A DNA stretch of 64,000 bases from Sarcocystis neurona (GCA_000727475.1 KL647321.1:767691-831690); one strand, 5' to 3'; shown: positions 25,053 through 37,300, counted from the first letter of the stretch. Notes: generated from the sequence alone by a model not told the origin. Program-made: numbers and translations.

Positions 25053-25408
25053 AAGGTGCAGTTGGCCGGAAGCGGATGGGATATATCGTAATTGATAAAT
25101 GCTCAGTTATGATTGGCGTCAAGTGTTCGTTCGAGGGCTAGATTTTCGAACCAACATTGTGTTCGGAAGATGCACTTGTATGTGAGAAAATGACAGCCAG
25201 GTGGGTCTGGTTCATTCGGGAGCGACGAACATTTACGAAAGCTCAACGAAGGTCGTGTTCAGGACAAGTGGGGCTTTGAAAGAATCCAACAATATAGAGG
25301 CGTTTCCACAATCGGTTGAGGTGGGCGCAGTCTGGAAGAATCATTACGTTAGGCGGCGCCGACTAGCGGGTGGGGGAGGGCCAGGAGGGAGCGAAGTCAC
25401 TTAGGCAA

Positions 25409-25951
25409 TTAACTCTCGCAAATTAGACGCGACACACGACCAGGTATAAATTTCACCCAGACGAGCCCTGAAATGCTGGCTTTGTAAAGCTTGGGTCGGC
25501 TCACAACTCTCTTGTGGAAAAGGTCGCAGTGGCTCACAAAATCTGGTTCGCCTGCACGTGACACGTTTGATTTCCAGCTGAAGAACGGTATAAACCGGCA
25601 GAACTGATGCGGAGCTACTGCACGTTCCTGCGTAACGGCGTACGTACAACTTTGCAACGGATAGTTGCGATTGTGCTGTGAGAGATTTATTCTGGTGAAC
25701 ACCACTGTACGGCGTTCTTCAAGACAGTTCGACACGGCGGACCCTGGACTACGAGTCCCGCGAGGAGATGGCGTGGGAGAAAGGGCGAGTCGAGAAGTCC
25801 TGCGCCCTTTCAGACTGAACTGTTTGTTTACCCTGTACAAAAGCTGGTGGCACACTTTGTGGCATTGACATTCTTCAGGCTGTCGCGACTGTTGCAGTGG
25901 AAGAGTAGTAGTTGAAAACCAACAGATTGTCTTTTGTCCAGAAGCTGCCAC
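25409..25951 (-). CDS. Candidate internal exon, unknown
   Basis: A minus-strand run of about 180 codons ending in TAA, with no ATG inside, so it could only be an internal or terminal exon. Composition is balanced, with basic and aromatic residues towards the C terminus (KLYKASISGLVWVKFIPGR). A plus frame at 25665-25868 overlaps it. Runs this long are expected about once by chance in a window of this size. No family recognised. Confidence 0.22.
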   Translation of the reverse strand: MAASGQKTICWFSTTTLPLQQSRQPEECQCHKVCHQLLYRVNKQFSLKGRRTSRLALSPTPSPRGTRSPGSAVSNCLEERRTVVFTRINLSQHNRNYPLQSCTYAVTQERAVAPHQFCRFIPFFSWKSNVSRAGEPDFVSHCDLFHKRVVSRPKLYKASISGLVWVKFIPGRVSRLICES

Positions 25952-27655
25952 ACAAGGATCGAGGAATTACCACACAGTCTATACACACTACAGCCACCAC
26001 TCAGGGAGAAAAACTAGCCAACAGCCTACACTGTACAAGTGCAGGGGGAGTTCCTCCCCACGGCGTTGCAGTTGGTTGACGTTGAACTCACTCGCTCCTG
26101 TTTTCAGTTGCCAAGAGCCGTAAATAGGAAAAGGGGCTGCTTGACGCCAGTGTGCAAGGTGGACGAGAGATTACTGAAGCGCACTTTAGACAAGGGAGAG
26201 TTCCCGTGCTGTCCCTATCTGTTTTGCGCGTGACACGACGCACGTGCTTCAAAAATCGCCTTTGTCTCAGGCATATGAAAACTGGTAGCTGTTTGGAGCT
26301 GCGGGTTACGACCTGATTCCAAAGCTTTGTTCCTTTCTGCTAGAAAGTATACGGCCTCGCAGCCTGAGGTATGGTGCTAACGAGACTACACATCCCTTTA
26401 TTCCGTGGACCCGACCCGCAGTTCACGCGTCGTGTCTTAATTACCATGTGTAGTTTCACTTCAGCAACAGCCCATTACACCTGGAAGTGTGTGCGCACTT
26501 GTGCCGTGCGAACGTAGTGGTCTACGTTCGTGCGTTGTATGGGAGCTGCTAATGTCGAAATTAGGGGCCGTAACCGGCTTTGCAGGCACGCTGACAGCGC
26601 GTAGCAACTTGTCCCCCTCGGGCCTGTGCTCATTTGAAACTGGCATGACGCAGTCCGTAACACAGTGCGACTGCCTATCGTCACCGGCATTTCCTCTCGT
26701 CGTGGCTGCTTCTGAAGATTACCACCGAATTTGAGAAGAAGACTGGTTCTTCATGGAGTACTGCAGTTGAGGAGGGAGCACCTACATTCTTTATGAGCTT
26801 GTAGGTACGGTTTTTTTCCCAAGAAATAGAAGGGGTTTCACAGGTATTCCAAGAAGAGGAGGATACGTTTCTTGAATGCGAACATCGGTCAGGCAGATCT
26901 TTCAACAAGAGCACCTCAGCGCTGGTGGCAGAACAGCTGCTACTGCAATGTGGGGTCAGGGTCGGGTCGAGATGAATGCTTAAGGGACATTTTGCGGCGG
27001 ACGTATCCGTGGACTTGCCGAAAAACGAAAGGTTTTTCCGGAATGCTTTCTGCACTGATCGGACGAGCAACCTGACGTGGCAACATTTCTGCGGAGGCGC
27101 GTGCATGTGCCCGCACTGCTTCACAGTCCTCACGTGTGCTTAGGTCGCACGAATGTTTCTATCGTCTGGAGCAGATATGAGATGTTCTAAGACGCGACAA
27201 ATTGGCGGTATTTACTGGTCGAACACAAAAAAATTGTCACAGGTCGTTGTTTCCCGATGCCGCGAACCACTGTTTGTTCTAGCCTTTCTGCTGGAGGGCG
27301 CTCGGTTAAACCCGCTGGCCCACATCTCACGAGCGAACAAGATTAAAAACAAAATCATGAGGGGGGCGCACTTGAGAAGAGGATTTTGGTGATCGGAGTG
27401 TAGAGCGATGATGTTGCGCAGGTGACACACGTGAGGTACAGAGTTCTACGTTTTGCGCGGTGAGAGTTGGGGGACGCGGAGTTTGTAGGATGCAGAGAGC
27501 GCATAGCGCACACGTGAGGGAGCTCACGGTGTGAGTTTGTGTTGAAGAAGGTTCTGTTCCGGACGCTTGTCTGCAGGAGGAGTGCACCGGCTGTTGCTAT
27601 GACAACTTGTCTCTTCTGCGTGGAAAATTGCCTGGGCACGAATGGATAACCTGTA
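25952..27655. other. Unassigned sequence, no supported gene
   Basis: The longest frame is 26681-27133 (150 codons, minus), opposed by 26872-27075 (plus); neither has a recognisable motif. No RNA gene or array was seen. Confidence 0.45.
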
Positions 27656-27946
27656 ATGCGTGTTGAACTCGTGTGCAGGGCAAAATGCATTGGATCCAAT
27701 GTGTGCCTGGTTGTGTTTTTTGGCGACGGGAGGGCAGAGGCGCAGTCCGTGGTGGTCGGGCAGACAATTGTGACGTACAGCATTTCTTATAGTGAAGAGG
27801 TGGCAACGGAGTCAAGGGCAGTGCCTTTGGTGTGGGACCTGGAGTGTACAAGTAGGAACACCATGATTTATACGTCGGGCACGTTCTGTGGTCTGCGGCG
27901 GCAGAATGGACAGCAGCGGAGTCTTTGGATTCCGCAGCTTTTAGGG
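27656..27946 (+). CDS. Candidate first exon, unknown
   Basis: From ATG at 27656 the frame is open for exactly 97 codons up to a good donor, TTAGGG/GTAAGCTT, and reaches a TGA just after it. The product starts with a short hydrophobic patch (CLVVFFGD), then is mixed and polar, with FCGLRR near the end. A minus frame of 140 codons (27597-28019), Pro/Thr/Ser-rich, covers the same DNA and could be the coding one instead. No downstream exon was identified. Confidence 0.22.
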
Positions 27947-30245
27947 GTAAGCTTTTGACATTCAGTGCAACTCGAAATGCCACTTGCGACATACTTAAAA
28001 GCATGGCTGGATGACTCAAGTCGTTGACTGCTTGAGCTGTTGTGTTGATCCCTAATTCGGCTGCGTTCTATTGCGGACCTTTGCCTGATTCCACATCCGT
28101 TCAGGCTGCGATGGTCTGCGTCGACGTCCCAGTAAGATAGGTGTTTGAAACAATCCCAACATACGACTACCCGTGCCAGGGGACGAAGGAGGCACCTTTG
28201 CGGGTTCTACGCATTCAGGCGATCTTTCCGTTTGAGTCAAACGAAGCCTACAGCTTCCTGGTAAAATCGTAAAACTTTGGAGACCACAGAGGCGACAAAA
28301 ACAGTGATTCGTCGTGAACTGTTCCTGAGCCAGAAATGAAAGACGACGTGTAGCGATGTCTCACTATATCACTGGTTCAAGCGCTCTTTGTATTTCGGCA
28401 GGTGACGCGGGACAGTGTGTCACGAAGAGTGAGAACCTCCGCGAGTCTGCTTTGGCGCTGAGAGGGATCTTTAGCTACTTCACAATAGATTGCAGGTCCC
28501 GCAGCCAGCCTTGTACTTTCAGTTTTTGAAGGTCCCCTTGTATCACTGAGGTGAAGAGTCTCTCTTGTAGTTTTTACTCTACAGTGTGGCCCGCCGTATT
28601 GGTGTGCACTACCCAGAGAGATGCAAAACAATCACCGAGGTACTAGCTCGACAAAATGCTAATCTCCACTTAGAATGCTTATAGGATTGTTACTCTTGCG
28701 AGAGTGTCGACGCTGAGAGTGTGTTACCAGGCAACGTCCTATTGTACACACAGGAGAAACGGCGAAAGTCGACCTAAAGTCCCTCATTCATTTCTGCATA
28801 TGCGAGGAGATTTGATACCCACGTATAAATTTTCATTCAGTGCTTTCTTGGAACACGCGTAGCACAGCAGATTAACAGTGACTGCGCCGCATCGGGTGTG
28901 ACCCGACGTTGCCCTGTGGCGTTGGTGCCCTCTGAAGGCCGCAGTGTGGCTTCAGAGCACCGCGCATCGTTGCACCCGTAGGTACCGAAGCAACGTGACG
29001 TGTGCTCTCCTCCTGTTGTGTGTGTAGTTCTAGAAGGTGGCCGACAAAGTCGGAACAAGATGGTCGGACTTCATTTGCTCAGGCTGGAGGCTCACGTGAG
29101 ACTCTCCACGCCACCAACCACTGCCCCCTCAGCATGCCTGGTGCCGTTCTTCCAGAGACCGTTGAATATTCCAGGAATAAACGAGCCCAGTTCTTTCCTA
29201 CAAACACCAAAAAAGGATCAGATTCGCGACAAGAGGCGTTGCGCCGGACGGATAAATCACTTTCCGCTGTTGCCTAAGTGCCGAAGGACGCGCGTGTGTA
29301 GGTGTCCTGCCCTAGATCTCATTCAAGAGCAAGACTAAACCAGTAGCACCAAGTGAGCAACCACGTGAGCAACCGAGATGAGGATTTGAGGGACTGCCGG
29401 ATGCCGAGCTCCTGGTGTGCACCACTGTTATACAGGAAGAAGTGAGTGCGGCGTTGAACTTCGGAAGATGCGGGAGGAGGTGAGATGGTGACAGGTGGGG
29501 GACACCGCATCGTGGAAGGTGCTAGTACTATGACGCTGACAAAACGGGTTCATTCCCCGCAGCTAGAGATGCAGAGCAGTAGGGTGCTGAAGTGTCAGAG
29601 TTGTATTCGTGTCACTGGGGAACAGCCGTGTCTGTGCAAATTGACACAGGTGACTTCGTAACAGAGCGCGGCGACGATTGCGCAAGGCCGTGACAGGCGT
29701 CCCGCTGCGTAGACAGGGGCCTGTGGAAGACTTCTTACCTTTGGTTTGACAGGTGCGTTTTCCGGAAACGCGTTAGCTCGTTACGCGATAAGGGTTGGCT
29801 GATTTATAGACAAAACCAGACACGATGGCATCTGATTTGTTACCGGCTGCACAACAAACGCACAGCCTGACGATTCGACAACTGACAGCGCACCCACCTG
29901 CTTCAGTGGCTGCTGCGTCGGGCTGATGATTCGAATCGGGCCGAGTACCGGCACTAGTGTGGAGGGGAAGTGCACCGGTCGCTGCGGTCGTCTCTCGTCC
30001 TGCTTTATCGCTTCACGAGCAGCCATCTCTCTGGATGCCTATCGTGAACTTCTCATCTGTGGTGAAATCGTGTGTAGAAAACGCGCGGTGACGCGCGCGT
30101 GTTCCAGACTACGTTTGCACGACCTGTGACAGTGAGCGCTGTTAGTGGGCACGGAGCAGACGGTTGCAGCGTCGGAAATTGGCTCTGCTGAGGAGGCGGC
30201 CTCGTATAATCGACGAGAGTGTTTGTGCCTACTCGGTTCTACCGG
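27947..30245. other. Unassigned sequence, no supported gene
   Basis: Overlapping plus frames at 29000-29338 and short minus frames occur, none recognisable. A small perfect duplication of GTGAGCAACC is present near 29356-29377. No RNA gene was seen. Confidence 0.45.
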
Positions 30246-30620
30246 ATGAATCTGCGTCCTCTCCAGGTGAGGACAGCAAACTCTGGAAATGAGGCGACCG
30301 AGGAAGGACACACGTCACTTCGAGCTTCTTCGTTTGCTCAAGCGCAGGAGTTAACTCAGATGAAGAAGCTATTCTTCAGCAAGAAGGTTCATTCCAGAGA
30401 CAGCCGCGGTTGCTCGCGGCCTGAGCTGTCGCATTGGTCTCTGTTCAATATGCATTGTACCCTTGATGCCCTCTTTGTTCCACACACGTCAAGAGGACGA
30501 AGAGAGGTTGCAATACGGCATGTAAGCGTTACAGCAGGCTTTGCTGTTTGGAACGACTCTTCCGAACAGTTAGACGTGCCAGGTCTTGCTGAAAGGCCTT
30601 CGCTGCTCACGTGTATTTAA
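30246..30620 (+). CDS. Candidate ORF, unknown function
   Basis: An ATG-to-TAA frame of 124 codons with balanced, globular-looking composition: acidic and basic residues near the N terminus (GNEATEEGH), a basic cluster (MKKLFFSKKVHSRDSRG) and a mixed hydrophobic C-terminal half. A strong donor-like string, CTCCAG/GTGAGG, occurs only seven codons in, so the real structure could be spliced. The opposing minus frame (30389-30610) is shorter. Among the unassigned frames this is one of the more protein-like, but no family is recognised and the length is within chance. Confidence 0.28.
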   Translation: MNLRPLQVRTANSGNEATEEGHTSLRASSFAQAQELTQMKKLFFSKKVHSRDSRGCSRPELSHWSLFNMHCTLDALFVPHTSRGRREVAIRHVSVTAGFAVWNDSSEQLDVPGLAERPSLLTCI

Positions 30621-31593
30621 GGAATACTTACATTGGCTCAACTGCAGCCAACCGTGTGTGAACGAGACTGTCGCATCTGCGGAGCCCACAGAAACGACCA
30701 GTTGTATAAACCATTGGGGGCTGCGAAAGGGTCAGAACCACAGGACGATGGGAACATGTCTTTCGCTTAAGTGGTGGGCCACGTTTTTGTTGGATTTTTC
30801 TGTTGCGGACGCCGTCAGGCTGTGGGTCACGAGTAAGGAGCACTCCAACACAAGGTGTTGTTGGCATTCACAGATCTTTAGTACCATATAATATCCTTGA
30901 CTATCCATCGTACAAACCCCGCATAGAGTACTCTGACCTCGCGACTTGGGGCTGTTCCGCTAACGTGGACGTCATCTACTAAAAGACACGCGAGATGATG
31001 ATCGTGAAATTTGCTGGGCGTTATTCTCGGCTTACGCGTTCCAGCACTGCGATATCCTCACTTTGGAGGGGCGCCTTTGAAAATTCATATGGAACCTTCA
31101 GGGCTGAGAGGACGAAGTGGATACCGACGGCGTCTTACTCCGTTCCACTTTGCCGCTTATCCAGCACAAGTCGCCGAGGCCGACATTCGATCGCGCACGC
31201 ATTTCCGCCTCTACGGAGTGGCCTCTTCATGATATGATGCCGTTGGCAGCCGATTATTCGAACTGGCGTAGCGTAGCCCATAAGCAGTGGCTGCTTCGAT
31301 TCGTACGCATTAAAGCCTCCGTCAGGGACTTCCTTGTTACTTCTGCATGCCGCAACGGAGCTGCAGAGGCGCGCCTATCTCTTTAACCTTAAGCGGAGAG
31401 GTTGAAGGATGTGCAGTCTCCGGGAGACGTGTGTCGTGGTTCTGGACAACGGCTGAGGAACTCTTAAACAGTAGCAGAGCATCCGGTACACATGTGTCGA
31501 GTTTCGCAGCTCCCGCTAGCGTCTGAATCATCGCAGGACAGCGCGTTTTCAGTCGGGCCCTGTGTTTCTGCAGTAAAAACACCCTGATCGAAG
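30621..31593. other. Unassigned sequence, no supported gene
   Basis: Several overlapping plus frames at 30995-31386 encode mutually exclusive products. None has a recognisable motif. Confidence 0.4.
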
Positions 31594-32022
31594 GAAAACA
31601 ACTTAGCGGTGATCCTCTCAGGAGATTTCTTACCCACGTCGAAAGAAAGAGTTTGCTATATTGATACGGTGTACTGGTCGGACACGCCACTTTGTGTTGA
31701 AGCCGAAGCGGCGCGCGAGCATGAACGTGGACAGATTCAGGTGTGCCACGCAGACGGGTGCAGAGTAGAGCCATGGATCTTGTGCTGTCCGCATGAAGGC
31801 GCGTTATCGGCTGCGAGTTTGACGCTGTCTGTGACCAACGGACAATGGAAAACCCGTAAATCGTTTGAAAAGATCGCTCTGTTAGGCGGCGCTCGAACGC
31901 TTTACAACTGGCAGTGTCACCACCCTTTCAGGAAGAAGGCGTACAATGGCTCTTCAAAACGCTTTCCGCGTTGTCCGAACCTGGTCGCGTACGTGATCGT
32001 AAACTATGTACACGTGATGTAA
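31594..32022 (+). CDS. Candidate open segment upstream of repeat copy B
   Basis: A stop-free plus run of about 143 codons ending in TAA, without an early ATG. The product has several Cys/His positions (CHADGC, then CC, then CHH) and three Trp. Its 3' half may be homologous to the equivalent part of the other repeat copy (around 19350-19640), where the open frame is also Cys-rich. If so, it is a decayed element ORF rather than a host exon. A minus frame (31337-31774) overlaps the 5' part. Confidence 0.25.
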   Translation, partial: ENNLAVILSGDFLPTSKERVCYIDTVYWSDTPLCVEAEAAREHERGQIQVCHADGCRVEPWILCCPHEGALSAASLTLSVTNGQWKTRKSFEKIALLGGARTLYNWQCHHPFRKKAYNGSSKRFPRCPNLVAYVIVNYVHVM

Positions 32023-32320
32023 ACTGATGCCAACGAATCGGGAGGCTGCATGATTGCGACATCCACACTGGACCGTAACTGGCGGTTGCGAGAGCGAAGG
32101 CTGTGCGATATGGACTCGTTTCGAAGAAGTCGATCTGCATTCGGTGTCTGTCCTTCAAGTACGAGGTAGGGGAGAGAGTCAAGAGAAACGGCGGCCCCAA
32201 TTCCATGACCGCGTCCATGGAATGAAATGTGAGCGCATTCAGAACTACAAATCATTTCCAGAGGATCCCTTTAGGGTACGTTCGGTTTGTTGACTGCTGG
32301 AGCTATCGGGCTGATGTTTT
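31735..32320 (+). repeat. Dispersed repeat, copy B
   Basis: The counterpart of the element at 19350-19885, in the same orientation and about 12.4 kb away. The core 32060-32320 shares GATATGGACTCG, CAAGAGAAA and GACTGCTGGnGCT in the same order. The plus frame 32054-32293 carries GCAIWTR, matching GCVIWTR of copy A. Relative to copy A this copy has roughly 35-50 extra bases between the PNL-like motif and the core. No target-site duplication or terminal inverted repeat could be seen. Confidence 0.65.
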
Positions 32321-34521
32321 ACCAGAAGCTGTCCTCGTAAGGAGGATGTTCTGTGCATCCTGCGCCCGCACCACGTGAGAACATGTTTTTTAAGCACTTT
32401 CGCAGTTCACATAGATTCGTAGACGAATGTCGGATAGTACTGCGTCACTTCCACTCAGCCAGATAATGTCCACTAGCGGCTCAACAGAGGTCCGCCGCTT
32501 GGCCCATGAAGCGCGTGCATTATAGTGGTTTGCAAGACGATGAGATGCACAGATATAAACAAATCGTGTGACGCTCATGGACCTGGTACCACGGAGGACA
32601 CTAACGTGGGCGTGTTGAAGGGACTGAAACATGGGCTGTCCCTATATCACTTACATTTAGCAAACGAGTGTCCTGCACTTATTCACTGAGAGACTTCAAT
32701 AAGTGTAGCTGTGCGCATGCCCCCCACACTGTCCAGCAACTACTACGGTCTGTTCCGTTGTGCGAGCGTACGTATCTGCCACGCAGGAAGTACCGAGATG
32801 ATGACGAAGGAAATAGACTGCCGCAGTACTCGGATTATGTGGCCCCCGGCTGCAACTCTCTCACGCGTCGGATCGTCGTCGACAGCGAAGAAATAGGACA
32901 CACAGGCCAGCGCTTGTGATGGTCGAAACATATTTGTCAGCTACGATCTCGGTTGCGGTGCCTTTCGTCATCGCGGGCGAAAGCCACCACGGTGCCGACG
33001 CTTGTGCCCACGAAGTGCATATTGGCCTTCGAGAGTACGTTTTATCCGATGTACGTTGTCCGCTGTCGTCTGAGTTTGCGTGTTCCCACTTGCTGTCGGA
33101 GTTGAACTGGTGTCTAGCTGTTGCACACGACACGTAAGAAGATTGCAGGCTACATTTTCGTGAACGCTCTACAGCGCAGGTGATTGTTGTCGGTGCTGTA
33201 CCATATGGAGTCTCCCCTTCTGAACAGGCGGGGGGACGTGTGTCCGTCTTGTAAACACTCAACTCCACAAATAAAGCACTCACACTTTCTACGTCTCGCT
33301 CCGGTGCTGTGGCGGACGGCGAGAAAGGAAAGGTGACCGCAACGTCCAGCAGCGGCACCTGTACATGTTGAGCTCTTCACACAAGTGGGAGTGCTATTCC
33401 CGCCTTTGGAAACAGATGCTGGGATGCTTTAAGAGTGCTCTGGATGTCGCACTGACCTCACATTCATGTAAGTAAGACGGTTGTTCATTATCCGGTCATG
33501 AGCGACTCGCCAGTCTCAACGCCACCTGTAGACGGTGCAGCAGCGTGTGTCTGCGGAACAACTCCTGCGGAGGGTTTGACGTAGAAACAGACAGTGGAGA
33601 GTCCTCAGCCATTTAGACGCAGTCAGCAGTACTTGCCACCGAAGGCCTTTTCTTTGGTCAAGCAACGTGCAGGCGACACATCGCGAAGCCGGTACACTAC
33701 AGAGGCGGGCAGATGGCAAAGACACAAGCGCCGGTCAATCGTAGCACTTGGTCTCCCGGTAAGGAAAGACATATAGTTGTGTCCCAACTAAAAGGCGACC
33801 CTTATGCGATGTGAAAGTATTTTGCTGATGAGACAGTGCACTGGAGGAAGTTGTTCCGAACCGTGGAGTCCTACTTTCTCTACATGCTATCACGCGCAAA
33901 TTGCAGGTGGTGTGCAGGCTGTGCACGCCACAATCGAACAAGTAGTTGAAAGGATATAAGCTGGAGGGTCATTCAGTGAATACAACCGCCCGCGGTTCCG
34001 TGCTGTGTAGGTGCAGGGAGTCACTCTGCGCTGCCGTTTTATATGGTGATCTGCCTGGCGATGGGGACTCTGTTGCGCATCTGACGATTGCAGCACGTCA
34101 GCGGGAGAAGTGATGACGGACAAGTGAGCCATAGCAGTGCGCAAGGAAAGACGTCTTGTGCTGTGTCTACCGACATGTTGTTTCGCGTGAGCAAATCGAT
34201 CACGGAAAGCCTTCGGTGTAGGAACTCCGCTGTGTATGAAGTTTGCATTTCCATGTCAACCGCATTTGGCTCCACCGCTTCACACAATCCTGCGGTGACG
34301 CCTGCTGCCCTGCAGATACTCGTGAGAGACACGTTGAGACGCTAGGGTCTCGCAAGGATCACGTGATTTGTTGATGCGTTGTATCATAGTCAGGTCTTCG
34401 AACCACCCTTCAACAGCAAACTGTGACACGCAAGCACGCACGTGCTGTGAATTCTGTTTACGGCATCTTACCCGACGCTACAGAACAAATCGGTCAACAA
34501 GTCGACAATCTTGCAGAGATA
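32321..34521. other. Unassigned sequence, no supported gene
   Basis: The longest frame is 32861-33358 (165 codons, minus), opposed by two plus frames over the same DNA. No domain, RNA gene or repeat array was recognised. Confidence 0.45.
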
Positions 34522-34940
34522 TTAATAGCACAATGAAGGCTGTACATTAGGTATTTCTCTAACCAAGCTCGGTGAGTCGTGTGGCGGCTGGGGTCCTAAT
34601 GAGGAGGACTGCTTAGTCTGGCGCAGCGCCTTCCACAGAAAGCGCCTATCTTTTGTGGCTGCTTTTGCATCAAACTGTACTCGGAAAATAGCACCTCCAG
34701 TTCTGCCTTTAAAATCCACCCGGAGTTCTGCGCCGAGTGGTGCTCCAGCGTTGGCGAGAACAGAAAAGGTAAGCCCCCTCCCAAAACCCGCAAGTGCCGA
34801 TTTTGTATTTCTCATCGAGCGTGTCTGACAGCGCAGACACAGAATCTGATTCTGCTGGCTCCTCTTTCTAGACTGGTCAAGGTGTACGCTTTTTCTGTGG
34901 AAAGCGGTGGAATAGGTGGGTTGGTGGAGGTGAATGGCCC
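34522..34940 (-). CDS. Candidate exon, strand ambiguous
   Basis: The minus frame is open over about 139 codons, with an ATG at 34815 giving 97 codons to a TAA. The central part looks globular (FGRGLTFSVLANAGAPLG, then a Lys/Arg/Phe-rich segment). A pyrimidine-rich acceptor-like string ending TGCGCTGTCAG lies just upstream of the ATG. On the plus strand the same DNA also makes a good exon: acceptor-like CTGCTTAG near 34616 and donor CAGAAAAG/GTAAGC at about 34769. Only one strand can be right. No family recognised. Confidence 0.22.
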
Positions 34941-35571
34941 CCCTTAACTATGCGCAGCCACTCCATGGAGAAGCGACACGCACAATTCTGACGCAGTGCT
35001 CCCCCCTGCGCTCCACCTGCCGCTCCTCCTGTGCCTGCTCCTGCGTCAAGGAGCTGCGTGAGTGGAAGACCTCCGGGTGGATTGGTTTTACGGCCGATGG
35101 GGAGTTCAGTAATGATGCATTGTCCTCAGCTGTCTTGACAGTTAAGTCACTGGGAGAGGAATTAGCGGGCGACAGCATCCGCTTAACCTTTTCGCAGGAT
35201 TTTAGGGGCAACAGCGGACGTTTATTTATGGACGCACTGTTGCTTTGACAGTCAACTGGTTGCAACACATACTTCTTGATTAAATGTAACTTGCGTGTGG
35301 CTGAGAATCAACAGTAGAGGACCTGCGTCAGTGTGGTGCCAGCGTCCACCGCCTTCATAAAAAAAGAGTAGAACAGTCCAAGTTACACTTCTCCTCGATG
35401 GTGGAAGGGGCACCAGAGATCCTCGACATGCTCTTCCAACGGGGGGGCTGCTGCGCAGTGCGAGAAGATAAAAAGGTTGCGTATCTCAGTGGCACATTCG
35501 TGACAGGGACTCAAAAAGAACTAGTGCGAGAACCTCCGCTATATCACGAATGAGAATACGAGTGCAGAACA
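34941..35571. other. Unassigned sequence with opposed open frames
   Basis: A plus frame (34934-35248) and a minus frame (34948-35268) cover the same DNA. The minus one is Ser/Glu/Gln-rich with a possible acceptor, GTTGATTCTCAG, just upstream. Neither can be preferred. Confidence 0.4.
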
Positions 35572-36146
35572 ATGTTTCCGGCAGGGAGGATTGTGGGCGG
35601 TGCTCTGGATAAAAATTGGGCTTTTTGTTATTTGTACAAGCGATCACTTGACCGGCATCGTCATACGCTGCGAATAAATCCAGATACGCTACGTGAATAT
35701 GAGCTTTATGCAGTCGTCGACAGGCGTGGGGGCCAAGGGAGGAGGCTTATGCCGCTCCACAGGCAAAGACAGAAGGCGCTACGAAGGGCAGATAAAATAC
35801 CTTCGCATGGTCGCTGAGTTCGACGACTAGGTACATGAAGAGCCCACGCAGGAAAGCTGTCTCTATAATAAGTATCCGATGTACATTGATCTACCTTTCA
35901 TTTAGAGTAAAACCTCAACGACCTCCCGGCCTGCTCATGGGGCAGCCGGTGGAGAACAACATGGGACGAGGTAGCAGCCCAAGAGCAGAATTTCAGACAA
36001 GTCCGCCTGCAGCAGTGTGTATCAATCGCATTTGGGCAGGCGCATTGTACGCTAAAGGGGAAGAGAGCTTATACTGGGTCATTGCCGAAGACGTCTTAGT
36101 AAGTGTAGAGTCAGTGATGCTTCTGCGTGCCACTTGCCTCTCTTGA
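35572..36146 (+). CDS. Two adjacent candidate open segments, unknown
   Basis: The first segment, ATG 35572 to 35817, is 81 codons, strongly basic and mixed (FCYLYKRSLDRHRHTLRIN). The second, ATG 35835 to 36146, is 103 codons, basic at the start and more hydrophobic at the end. They are in different frames, 17 bases apart, so they would need an intron, an old frameshift or independent use to belong together. The opposing strand is poor in open frames at 35572-35990. No family recognised. Confidence 0.22.
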
Positions 36147-36530
36147 CACAGAGTTCCCGACAAGTTAACTAAAGAGGTCTGCATTCATAACAATAATGAC
36201 GTGGTCGCTTGGAGCTTCTGCGTGGCCGCGCTGAACTCCCGGCGACTGGCAGCGTATTTCGTTCATCACGGTAGTCTTGAACATCCGATACGAAATTGAT
36301 CCCGGAGGGACGAGAAGTTCGTAGAAAAGGCATCTCATGTACATCTCCTCATCACGTAAGTCAACGTGCGGTTGGAGTGACGAGTGCAGAGGTTAGGTCG
36401 TCGGTGGGGAATACAAGAAATATCACAGAAGGATAAAAAACGCTGGAAACTGCTGTGCGTCCTGAGACTACACTTCGACAGCACAGGGTCTGCGGGGCGT
36501 GTGCTACTGACCGGCTGATGCGTTCACGCC
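36147..36530. other. Unassigned short interval
   Basis: Nothing recognisable. A plus frame starts at 36455 and overlaps the next candidate in another frame. Confidence 0.4.
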
Positions 36531-36923
36531 ATGCAAGAAGGACGCCTCCGATGGCACAATTTTTATTCGAGGACGACGGCGGTCAAGCCCTCGTCGGGCA
36601 CACAGTGGTGTATTGCAGCGTGCATATTCCTGCTGCAACACAATCGCATCGGCACCAGTTGCGCCATGCAATGTCGAAATTCGCTCCAGCGAAAACTTGC
36701 GAACATTCCAAATTTCGCTGTGATGAGCTTCCCGTCTCGCGCCGATTTGGAGCTTGGCCTAGGGGTTAGCAAAGCTGACGCACTAATATACAGCGTAAAA
36801 AGTAGGTCGCCTATTGCGCTGAATGTTTGTGAATTCAACGTTTCACTCCTGAATTTGTATTTCGTCCTCAAAGAAAGCAGTGTCACGGAGTGGCGCCTCG
36901 CACAGTGCAGTAGAGGCTCTTGA
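36531..36923 (+). CDS. Candidate ORF, unknown function
   Basis: An ATG-to-TGA frame of 130 codons with a mixed product and a moderately hydrophobic C-terminal third (NVSLLNLYFVL). The opposing minus frame (36563-36886, 107 codons) and another plus frame (36455-36769) are open over the same DNA. No signal, repeat or known motif. Confidence 0.22.
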   Translation: MQEGRLRWHNFYSRTTAVKPSSGTQWCIAACIFLLQHNRIGTSCAMQCRNSLQRKLANIPNFAVMSFPSRADLELGLGVSKADALIYSVKSRSPIALNVCEFNVSLLNLYFVLKESSVTEWRLAQCSRGS

Positions 36924-37300
36924 CTGCATGCACAACACTAGTGCATCTGTAGAAACGTGACGGCTTCGAAGCCCGCACTGTCACATTTCGACCAGATTGT
37001 GGTGTGGATTCACTCACGATAAGGCCGTTTGTGAGGACCTCAGAAGCTTCACTTTTGTTTTAGAGTCGGTAGAGGCCAGCTGAAGCTGCACTGCACTCGA
37101 AAGGAAGGAACTAGGTTTCCGCTGAAGAGGGCATCACTCTGAAAGCACGACGTTGAATCGTTGAGCTGGTACACTGCGTTTCGTTGTTTGCGTATTCAAC
37201 CTAGAGGAGGACGCCGAATAGGCAGGTCGGCGACAGAATTCAACTAATACAAGGCGACGTCTGAAACCCTAGGGTGCTTCATGAGCTGCGGCCTTGTAAC
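36924..37300. other. Unassigned sequence
   Basis: No frame longer than about 60 codons and no RNA or repeat feature was seen. Confidence 0.45.

Noticed and set aside
22363..27110. LIGRAT occurs in two plus frames (near 22393 and 27057) with some similarity around it.
   Set aside because: Only about 15 bases match well; the flanks need arbitrary gaps. Not distinguishable from chance.
27860..30720. MIYTSGTFCGLRR (27863 onward, plus) and MVYTTGRFCGLRR (about 30676-30714, minus) look like an inverted dispersed repeat.
   Set aside because: Nucleotide identity is only about 65% over roughly 40 bases and does not extend to either side. That level is expected by chance among all pairs in 64 kb.
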